This document shows, in pieces, positions 55,651-64,000 of a stretch of DNA of 64,000 nt. Each line of letters begins with the position of its first letter. Position 1 is the stretch's first letter. A program made the position numbers and the translations under genes. The notes beneath the pieces were generated by a model. It was not told the origin of the DNA. It saw only the letters and a program-made list of their open reading frames with translations, and did not search any database. The stretch lies in the NCBI GenBank assembly GCA_031772625.1, contig CM062808.1, positions 474,731,655 through 474,795,654 of the forward strand, written 5' to 3'. The DNA comes from Pinus tabuliformis (taxonomy: Eukaryota > Streptophyta > Pinopsida > Pinales > Pinaceae).

Positions 55651-57698
55651 TCAATGGTATTCGAATTTTCTCCTGGTGAGTGCCTTCGTCAAGATATCAG
55701 CATCCTGATCCTCCGTGGGAATGTATGAAAGTAACATGATTCTCTGCTGCAAACAATCTCTGATATGATGGTACCTGATGTCGATGTGCTTGGATCTATC
55801 TTGAAATACTAGATTATCCGAGAGTTTAATGCAACTCTGGTTATCACAATAAATCACAGTAGGCTCCAAGTGTGACCCGAGAAACCCGACCAGGATCTTC
55901 CTCATCCATATAGCCTCGCATGCAGCCAAACTTGCTACCATATACTCGGCCTCTGCTGAACTAAGTGCCACGGATCTCTACTTCCTGCTATACTAAGAAA
56001 CTGTTGTCGACCCAATACTGAAGATCCCTCCAGACGTGCTCTTTCTGTCCGTTGGGCTCCCTGCCCAATTTGCATCCGTGAAGCCACATAGCTTCACCTC
56101 ATCCTCCTGTCTGTACCACAATCCATATCCCGATGTGCCTCTGAGATAACGCAATACATGCTTGCCTGCCTTCCAGAAGAGCTTGGTTGGCTTAACCATA
56201 GCTTGTGAAAGCTGGTTAATAGCATAGCATATATCAGGTCGTGTATTGACTAGATACATAAGCGACCCCACCAACTATCGATAAACAGTGGCATCCACTA
56301 CCTCCGCTGAAGTAGCATCCTCCTTCCTCCAACCTCTAGGAAGAGGAGTATCAACAGGCTTGCATCCATGCATGTTGAACTTCTCCAGTATCTCCCGGGC
56401 ATACTTACCCTGAGAAACAAATAGTCCATCACTACGCTGCCAAATTTCCAATCCCAGGAAATAATGAAGGAGGCCCAAGTCCTTCATCTCAAACTCTCTA
56501 GCAAGATCCTACTTGCATGAAATTATCAACAGCTCATCTCCCGTCAAAATCAAATCATCTACATAAAGTACAATGATCAGCAACTTACCCTCCACCACAA
56601 TCTGGTATAGGTTAGGATCCGCCTCACTTTGGAGAATCCAAGTCCGGTGAAATAACTGTCTATCCGTGTGTACCAAGCACGAGGTGCTTGTTTCAACCCA
56701 TACATCGCTCTCTTGAGCCTGCACACATGCGACTCGCTGCTGAAGATCTCGAAACCTTCAGGCTGATCTATGTACACTTCCTCCTCAATGACTCTGTTGA
56801 GGAACGCAGTATTCACATCCATCTGATGAATGTGCCACCCCATCTGCACTAAGAGAGCAAGAATCGTCCGTATGGAAGAATACCTTGCGACAGGTGCAAA
56901 GGTCTCCTCATAATCGATCCCCTCTATCTGTGAGAAGCCTTGGGCAACAAATCTTGCCTTGTACTTCTCCACACTCCCGTCAGCTGCCTGCTTCACTTTG
57001 TAGATCCATCTCGAACCAACCACTAATTTCCCTTCAGGCCTTGGGACAATCTCCCATGCACTATTTCTGACAATCGAATCATACTCTTCCACCATGGCAT
57101 CTATCCATGCGGGATCCTCCACAGCTTCCTCGAAAGAGGATGGCTCAGTCACGACACATTTGCTCACAAGAGCCATGTATCCAGTGTACCAATCAGGTGA
57201 CTGTCTCTGTCTACGCTGTGCTGTAGGTGGTCCTACAACCTTCTCTACATCTTGAGCCAGTCGCCCAGCTTCTGTAGTGCGCTTTTGCCCTCTGATGGTT
57301 GGTGCTGCATGAGTGGTCCCTTCCACTCCATGAACTTCATCTTGTGGTTGATCCACATCCTGAAGCTCATCCTTAGGAACTAATAGCTCCTCATCTACAT
57401 GCAAGTGTGGCTCCCTCTCAAGCGAACACTTCATGGCTTTCTCCTCCTGAAATTTGATATCCTGTCACACAACATTCTTGCGACTGTCTAGCAAATACAC
57501 ACGATAGTTGTGGGGCGTATCAGTGTACCCCACAAATATCCCAACCTCTGCAGTCAGCTCCAGCTTCTTCCTGGCATCCTTCGTCACATGCATGTAAACA
57601 GGAGAACCAAAAATCCTCAAATGGGAAATATCAGGCCTCTTACCAAAATAAGCCTCCTCAGGTGTACTCATGCCAAGTATCTTGTGAGGACAACAGTT
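55651..57698 (-). pseudogene. Copia-3 integrase end, reverse transcriptase and RNase H
   Basis: From 57698 the gag-pol frame continues beyond a TAG with CCPHKILGMSTPEEAYFGKRPDI and GYTDTPHNYRVYLLD (integrase C-terminus), and after a TGA at 57465 with an acidic linker. RT: SRWIYKVKQAADGSVEKYKARFVAQG, MDVNTAFLNRVIEEEVYI (catalytic Asp), RLKRAMYGLKQAPRAW; a frameshift near 56640; then LYVDDLILTGDE (about 56530-56570), EMKDLGLLHYFLGLEI. RNase H: FTDANWAGSPTDRKSTSGG, ALSSAEAEYMVAS, HIDIRYHHIRDCLQQ, ADILTKAL, ending at 55651. Stops at 56509, 56275, 55993 and just after include TAG at expected Gln and Trp. Confidence 0.9.
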
Positions 57699-59621
57699 CT
57701 ACACATATACTGCAGTATTGCATGCCTCCGCCCACAAGTGAAGGGGTAGGCCCTGATCATGCAACATCGCCCGTGCAGCACCCACGATCGTTCTGTTCTT
57801 CCGCTCAACAACCCCATTCTGCTGTGGGTTATGGGGAGCTATGAGCTCTCTTCGAATCCCTTCTACGCTGCAGAAGTCCTTGAACTTGCCAGAGATGAAT
57901 TCACCACCATTGTTGCTCCTAAGAGCCTTCACCTTCTTCCTCGATTCCTTCTCGACCAGTGCTTTGAACTCACAGAACTTTGAGTATGTCTCGCTCTTCT
58001 TCTTCATGAAGAAGATCCAGCACTTTAGAGAGAAATCATCAACAAAGATCACATAGTACTTGTGCTTTGCTGTCGAAGCTACTGAGAAAGGTCCACACAC
58101 GTCTGTGTGAATTCTCTCAAGGATTGTCGTGGCGCGACTATCCTTCTCGTGAAAGGTGGCTTTCACAAATTTTCCCAAAGTACACCCCTTGCACTGATCT
58201 GACTGCGCAAGAGTGCCTTTAGGAAGCCCAATAGAAATCTGTTGCAGTATCTTCAAAGCTCCATGGTGAAGGTGGCCCAATCTCCGGTGCCACAGCTCGC
58301 CATCGTCCCGGCTCACCACTCCTTCTACCTTGCATGCCATTGCTGCGCAGCCATCTACATGCAATTGATAAAGGTTCTTGACTCGAACCCCTATCTTCCG
58401 GGTTTCTCTAGTTGTCTTACTGCACAGGAAAGCCTTTCCCTCGCTGAAGACAACATCATATCCCTTGTCTTCTAACATCGCCACAGAGATAAGATTCTTC
58501 TTCAATCCTGGAACATGCATCACTTCCTTCAATACGAAGGGTTTACTAGACTCCCTCTCAAAGGAAATGGTACCGATACCAGTCACACTGTATCTACCAT
58601 CATCGCCCATCTCGATGTGCACTCCAAGATCTTTCTCATCCAGATCAGAAAACAAATCTCGATCTCCTGTCATGTGAAAAGATGCACCACTGTCCAAGAA
58701 CCATACCAATCCCATCACACTTGATACCAAGCATGCGATCAATGAAAAATCCAGCTCAAACTGCGAGGCTAAGGCCTCTCCCACTGCAGATCCAGTAGCT
58801 TGCTTATTTTTCTTCTTCTGCAGACAATTTGTGGCATAATGTCCGTGCTGGTGACAGTGAAAGCACTTCACCTTGGACATGTCCTGCTTCTTGCCTTTCG
58901 CACCAGAATGAGAAGCTTTCTTGTTCTTCCCCTTCTTTGCTTTGGCAGCCAAAGTGCAATTTTCTTCATTAGATGCCTTTGATGAAGATCCGTCCCTGGT
59001 ATTCCGCCTGATCTCCTCTTGCACAAGATCCGACCAAAGTCTCTCCCATCCTGGAAATTTCTCCCGACCATTGATAGAGTCTTGATAGGAATGCCAACTC
59101 TTCAGAAGACCAAGGAGAGCCAAGCTCACCAAGTCCTCATCATCGACAGTCACCCCCACACTTCCTAGCTCATCTCGGCATTGGGTGAACTTCGTGAGAT
59201 ACTTGGGCATACTGTCTCCTTTCTCACACTTAATGTTTTTGAGTTTATCCTTGAGCGCCAACTTCCTCTGGTCGCTCTTGCTTTGGAATAAATCTGTCAA
59301 CGCTTTCCACATCAAGTATGGAGAAGCCTTTCCATGCAGGCTGGATACAATGTGATCCTTCATGCCCTCCAACAGAATCCTTCGACACTTTGCTGTCTTC
59401 TTTTGCCAAGCCTCAACTTGAGCAGCATCAGTAGGCTTTGGGACTTCAGCATATATGAACTCCTTCAACCCATTGTCATCTAACACGGCCTCCATCCTAT
59501 CTTTCCATGCAATATAATTCAATCTGCCTTCAAGGGCATACTCCAATCGCAATCCGTTAAAACACATTTCAACTTCGACACCAAGAAAACACTGCTGCAA
59601 ATTCGAATTCCACCAGCTCAA
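57699..59621 (-). pseudogene. Copia-3 gag, protease and integrase
   Basis: An open frame of 640 codons. Gag: NYIAWKDRMEAVLDDNGLKEFI, then W..L...F..KS..rKLALKDKL and LLGLLKSWHSYQDSI, the copia UBN2 signature; zinc knuckle CFHCHQHGHYATNC (about 58825-58870). Protease: WFLDSGASFHMTGD (about 58690-58650). Integrase zinc finger: LWHRRLGHLHHGAL...CKGCTLGK; core: HTDVCGPFS (first Asp), RSNNGGEF, PQQNGVVERKNR (Glu). The second catalytic Asp of the usual SDNGGEF is Asn here, so the integrase is inactive as read. The frame ends at a TAG where the next residues belong to the same protein. Confidence 0.92.
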
Positions 59622-59816
59622 AACTCAACAGCTTCTGATCTAAAATTCATGAGAACAAAGTATTTCTCGTACAGAGATTGACTATATGGGAATTTACTGG
59701 ATATCTCACCTTCCAAAAGAAGGATGAATCCAGAGGCTACCTGGCCCGATTACAAACTCTGACTGAAGAAATAAAATGTAATCACTTTCTGAATAATAGA
59801 TCTGATGATCAACTTC

Positions 59817-59828
59817 GCTCTGATACCA
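59817..59828 (-). other. Copia-3 primer binding site (tRNA-iMet)
   Basis: Minus strand TGGTATCAGAGC, immediately inside the 5' LTR with no spacer. Confidence 0.92.
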
Positions 59829-60952
59829 TGTAGAAATTTGAATAATATAACACTTATTCACAGAGATTATCCTGATTATACACTATTTGCGGAATGCATG
59901 CATAATACATAACCTCCTCTACCATTGATCATCAATTTGCGGAATTAAAAAAACAATTGCATGCGCACATTGAAACATCAATCACACATATCAACACAGT
60001 ATGTAATGGGAAAGCATACAGCTGAAAACCCCCAACTATCTGTATATTATAATGATAGAGAACATGTAACAATACATAGTACAATACTCCTCACAAGTAC
60101 TCAGTACTATCTCCACATGCTACACACAAACTAGCTCAGATCTGAACAAGTCACAGGTTCAAATCTCCTCCACTATTTGCCTGCCTCTACTGCGCAATCC
60201 AAGTTTGAATTCCCCTGGCTTGTACTGCGCAATCCTCATTGGCAATCTCAATCAATGATTGTGCAAATCTCATGCACAGCTATAGTCACAACGGATAGTA
60301 GTCTCACCCTTTCACCCACCTCTAACACTTGCTCCATTGAACTGTCCATGCACTGAGTTAACTGATGTATTCTTTAGTTGATTTATGAGTTAATAATTAG
60401 TGAATTAATTAATAATTAATTCACACCACTCATCACTAATGTATTTGGCAGTTAGACTAAATACAACTAGTTCAACTAAGTCAAACTGAACACAACTCCA
60501 TCAACTCCTCAATCAACTCCACCAAACTCAATCACTTGAGTTCTAACTGAAGTCCATCATGCAATAGCTCAACTAACCCATAGGAAAAGCGTATTTCCTT
60601 CTAGCAGTTGCATGTGCCACATCCGTAGCTCGAACTGAAGTGCTGCAAGAGGATAAGATAATGTTTATAGTCCAAATATTATTAAGAGCTAATAATATTC
60701 GACTGTTCTATTTTTTTGACTGGCAGTCTAAAAATAGACTCCGCCCATATGTCTAAAAATAGAGGTCCATCTATTTTTACCAACATGACCAACCATCCAT
60801 AAATAGCATCCTGCAACTCATAGACCATGATCCATATGTCTAAAAATAGACATAGTCTAAAAATAGACTTTGCGCCAAAAATAGCCTGCGGGCCCACTTA
60901 GTGAAGGCGACTTCTTTTCACTAAGCTCCATCATCTTGTTGCATTTTCAACA
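59829..60952 (-). repeat. Copia-3 5' LTR
   Basis: 1124 bp, the near-identical partner of 54481-55605, with the CTAAAAATAG cluster at 60728-60884 conserved. Confidence 0.95.
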
Positions 60953-62450
60953 AACGGGGCATGTCTCCTATCCGAGTATACTCCGGGATACCATGAGTTA
61001 ACCCCTCAAGGTTCCTCATGATCTCCTCCTCATTTTTGCTCCCTTCTTGATAAGGGTTAATAGAATCGATAGGGTGGGGAATGCACCTAGCTATCGGGGA
61101 CATCCCAGCTGACCACTCTGGTCCAACATCTGCATAAATAACAGAAATGTTATAAGCACACATATACCAAAAACAATTAAAAATCTCAAAATTAAAAATT
61201 TGATTTTTTACCTTCGTCATCGAAGTCCTCTCCATCCGGGAAGGGCATATCTGGATCTCCACGTAAATCAGTGGGGTTGTATGGCCAGTCCTCCACAATG
61301 ATCTTTTGTCATCGTAGCCATGAAAATAATATATGTCAGTACAACATATGCCGACCCCCACTGATCCTGGGCATCAAACGACTCCAGCGGGCCATTCACG
61401 GATCGCGTGGTGTGGGAGGATCCACCTCAGTTAGCTGATACTGGAACAGTGGCACTTGTTCCAGGAAGAAGGTCACAAGTACAGATCTGAAGCCAAATTG
61501 CTTCAGATTCCCTGCCTTGGCCTTAGACAACTGGTGCTTGATGTTCATCTTCATGGCCTCTGCCCAGATGAAGATCATAGGAGTTGTGCAGTCAATAGCA
61601 TAAAGGAACTTCAACTTGTTAGTCTCATGTTCCTCCTGGGAACCCGCCGCTCTATTGATAGTCAACAAAAGTACCCTCAGTGTCAGATCCCACACACTGG
61701 AAATCTCTATCTTCCCACTCTTGGATATCAAGGCCTCAGGGCAGTGTTCGGCAAGTAGGGAAGATATGCTTGCCCGAATTGGACGTGACCCATACAAGTT
61801 CATTGGCTCACCTCTGCGAGACAGTCCGGTGATGAAGTAAATATCTGAAGTTGTCAACTCCAACTCCTAGTCGCCAATGACAAAAATATCCTGATTAATG
61901 TCCCAAACGTTTATCAGGTATCGAAGCAACTTGGGTTGGGTCTGCATCCCTGCTGTAAGGAATAATTTTAGGAGCCCGCAAGCCATCAAAGCCTCCAGGA
62001 AATTTGGGTCATTCATTTCCTGGGTGTCAACATCTTCGTGTTCCCATTCCTTCCAATCCACCATTTTCGGTGGTTCTCTCCTGCAAAAGCCATTAATTTG
62101 AGTCAAAAATCATCCTTGGCACATAAAATTCAAGATTAAACAGTTAGTTTTTTAGAACACAGGGTTTTTCCCTATCCACTGTGCCAGCGCTCCTGTTTTA
62201 AAAACAGTTGTGTCGATAAGCACAGATGGCTTTTCTAATCACCCTCGGCCGACACGATTCTGTGCCTAGAAATTGCGCCGACCGAGGGCGAAAAATATTT
62301 TCAAAAACCTCCCTAAAAATCCAAAAAAATGGCTAAAAGCAGAAACAAATAGCATGAAAATGGAGCTTAGGGCTTTGGCTGTTACCTGGAACTGACAGCT
62401 CGTCGATTGACCTCCTGGATCTCCCGCAAACTTCTCTGGAACAACTAGGG
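60953..62450 (-). pseudogene. Antisense plant-mobile-domain-like gene in Gypsy-2
   Basis: Minus strand, three recognisable exons. A short first exon ends at 62386 (cagttccag|gtaac); a 305-nt intron runs 62385-62081 (acceptor cttttgcag). The main exon from 62080 contains DWKEWEHEDVD, FLEALMACGLLKLFLTAG, INVWDINQDIFVIGD then TAG, ELELTTSDIYFITGLSRRGEPMNL and WDLTLRVLLLTINRAAG. A frameshift follows near 61390 and the exon ends at 61212 (gacgaag|gtaaaa). An 82-nt intron ends in ttatgcag, and the last exon (61129-60953) begins DVGPEWSAGM and is cut by Copia-3. 'W...L.LTxxDIyfITGLs.rG' resembles the N-terminal part of plant mobile domains. The single stop before ELELTT is TAG for an expected Gln. 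Tat-lineage elements are known to carry extra antisense ORFs between pol and the 3' LTR. Confidence 0.6.
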
Positions 62451-64000
62451 AAAAAGTGGGTAAAAGTCTTCACAACAAAGGTAAATGGTAAATGGTAAAA
62501 TTATATTTACTTTTCCCCTTTTTATTCACTTTTTCATGAAAATATCAGGTTTTGTAAATATTTTGACCTATTTTGCCTCAAGGACTCGATAATACACTTT
62601 ACTTTAATTGTGCAACAACAGGTGATGGACATTCGACGATGATGGTGAGTCATGTTTCAACTCTTTTCTCGACTCGTTAAACTCATATGGAAAGATTGTC
62701 GAGTATTTTTTCCCTTTTGACTCATTAAAGAGAATAAAAATGGGGGGTCCACTTTCGGCTCTTTTCTGACCCTTTAAACACGAAAATATTGTCAAGCTCT
62801 TGTCATTTCAAACTCGTTAACAGATGCGAAACATCATGCACCCATTATAAGTTAACCCCTTTTTCAGGTTGGGAGGCACTATTTACGAAAAAGGCACTCC
62901 TTGACTGGAATGTTCAAGCAGTTCTCTCAAGTATTGTTTTCTACCTTTTCAGGCTCGAGAGACACAAATGTATGAAAAGGGACCATGTGGAGTTTTCTTT
63001 TACGTGTCTTTTTCAAACTCTCTAAACATGAAAAAGATACCGAGTTGCACCTTTGTCGAACTCGTTAAACTATTAAACGACATCGGAATCGTCACCATGA
63101 TGAACATGAGCTTCTCCTTCCTAGGGATCGTTAAACTTACTAGGTCATATTCATCCGAAGGATGAACTTACAGTGCAAGAATATGATATCCCCTTCAAGA
63201 TTGTGATTAAAAAATAATTGGGGTACCTGCCAGAAATGGTGGGGGGAAATTTGGAAATCTATCAGTTGTGTCGGCAGCTCACTCTTGAACATGACACTCA
63301 TTGCTTCATGTCAGGTTGGGACATCCTCCTTTGAATCATTGACCTTCATAGGTTTGGGCCTTCCATTTGATCTTTGCCGCATCATCATGACCACCGATCC
63401 CATTGATCCAAAAGTTGCCAAAATTCTAGTTGTGTCACTGATATGTTCAAGAGTTGCCCTTCTACAGTTACACTTACCTTTGATTCTCTGTATCATCCAA
63501 AATCATTTTGCATCCTCTTGTCTCGCGTCAATGATGTGGGATTCATTATGCTCCTCCTTCGACATGGTCTCTTTCTGTCGACTTCAACTCATTGTCTGGG
63601 AAGTTGATCGAGAGACTCCCTTCCAGTACCTTAAAGCTTGCATGCCCTAATGGCAAGTTCTTCGCACTCGACGACAAGTTCACATCATTGGCTTTCGATC
63701 AGGTGATTTCATAGGTGTTCGACTTCAGTTCCTTTATTCACATTCTGTGAATTGTGCTGATAGTACCTTGAGGACCATTGTCATTATTGGTGGTTTCTCT
63801 CGCACTTGTTAATAGTTTACATCATTGACTGGTAATCAAGCGAATTTCTAGTATGTTCGACATCAACACATCTATTCGCATGCTAGGATCTGTACTTTGA
63901 TCGGTTCATGTTGGAGCGCAAGACCCTGGACTCAGATCACAAAAGTCTAGGTTGCAAAGTGGTGTGACATGGTTATGATGATATGCATGTCTCTATCAGA
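62451..64000 (+). repeat. Gypsy-2 3' non-coding region
   Basis: No supported gene. Contains recurring 'actcgttaaac' / 'gactcattaaag' phrases at 62670-63080 and sequence resembling Gypsy-1 (63640-63960 against 3030-3290). A G-rich run (ggtggggggaaa, 63238-63249) is PPT-like but no LTR start follows it. Confidence 0.5.

Larger units (their letters stand above)
54481..60952 (-). mobile_element. Copia-3: full-length Ty1/copia element
   Basis: Minus strand. 5' LTR 59829-60952, PBS 59817-59828 directly adjacent, gag-pol in one frame, polypurine tract 55606-55615, 3' LTR 54481-55605. The 5-bp target duplication AACGG (54476-54480 and 60953-60957) is perfect. The LTRs differ at about 15-20 positions over 1.12 kb by eye, so it is the youngest of the three copia insertions or close to it. 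It is inserted in the antisense PMD-like gene of Gypsy-2. The polyprotein is broken by one frameshift and about six stops. Confidence 0.95.
38325..64000 (+). mobile_element. Gypsy-2: large Tat-type Ty3/gypsy element, 3' end off window
   Basis: LTR, tRNA-Arg PBS, Q-rich gag, protease, RT-RNase H, integrase, a separate archaeal-type RNase H ORF, then an antisense PMD-like gene and long non-coding sequence. Subtracting Copia-2 (5.2 kb) and Copia-3 (6.5 kb), at least 14 kb belongs to it, a size usual for Tat/Ogre elements. All coding parts carry stops and frameshifts. The right part is assigned because 63640-63960 resembles the 3' non-coding region of Gypsy-1. No 3' LTR was found up to 64000. Confidence 0.7.

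Noticed and set aside
62236-62288. Short inverted repeat ccctcgg...ccgaggg
   Set aside because: Stem of about 7-10 bp with imperfect continuation; within an intron-like or leader region and too short to support a terminator or element.

Overview
The window looks like intergenic DNA from a large plant genome, most likely a gymnosperm and probably a conifer. It is almost entirely nested retroelements. I found no host gene, tRNA, rRNA or CRISPR array. The plant assignment rests on plant-type Ty1/copia elements primed by initiator-Met tRNA, plant Tat-type Ty3/gypsy elements (tRNA-Arg-type primer site, a second archaeal-type RNase H), and a plant-mobile-domain-like gene. The conifer suggestion rests mainly on a Penelope-like element (PLE) with a GIY-YIG nuclease; among plants, PLEs of this kind (Dryads) are known to me only from conifers. 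The species cannot be read from the sequence.

Layout. 1-4799: 3' part of a decayed Tat-like gypsy element (gag/protease, long 3' non-coding region, LTR). 5875-38324: three same-strand copies of an unrecognised family, here called family X (an N-terminal domain shared only within the window, a C-terminal coiled coil, LTR-like ends with a TATA box), plus a fourth, best-preserved copy in inverse orientation at about 7.1-11.8 kb. Family X copies are broken by four kinds of insertion: the inverse copy itself; non-autonomous Copia-1 (14398-23487, minus strand, TSD ATTGG), which carries PLE-1 (17632-20304); a 513-bp insertion containing a 480-bp palindrome made of PLE termini (24748-25260, 14-bp TSD); and a solo LTR (35081-36131, TSD CCTCA). 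A gypsy-type gag remnant lies at 30285-31886, directly after a family-X LTR and a primer-site-like sequence, so gag and the family-X ORF may belong to one composite element.

38325 to the right edge: a very large Tat-type element (Gypsy-2) with LTR, PBS, Q-rich gag, protease, RT-RNase H, integrase, a separate archaeal-type RNase H ORF, and an antisense intron-containing PMD-like gene. It is split by Copia-2 (47016-52198, plus strand, inside RNase H) and Copia-3 (54481-60952, minus strand, TSD AACGG, inside the antisense gene). Its 3' LTR is not in the window.

Most notable signals: three hammerhead-ribozyme motifs, one with all core positions intact at the end of PLE-1 and two divergent ones facing outward in the palindrome; family X; an antisense spliced gene inside a dual-RNase-H element; matching candidate mini-exons in three related gypsy LTRs; and a cluster of CTAAAAATAG (MADS/MEF2-type) sites just upstream of the TATA box in both Copia-3 LTRs. 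No element looks fully competent. Many in-frame stops are TAG at positions where Gln or Trp is expected, consistent with cytosine-methylation decay.
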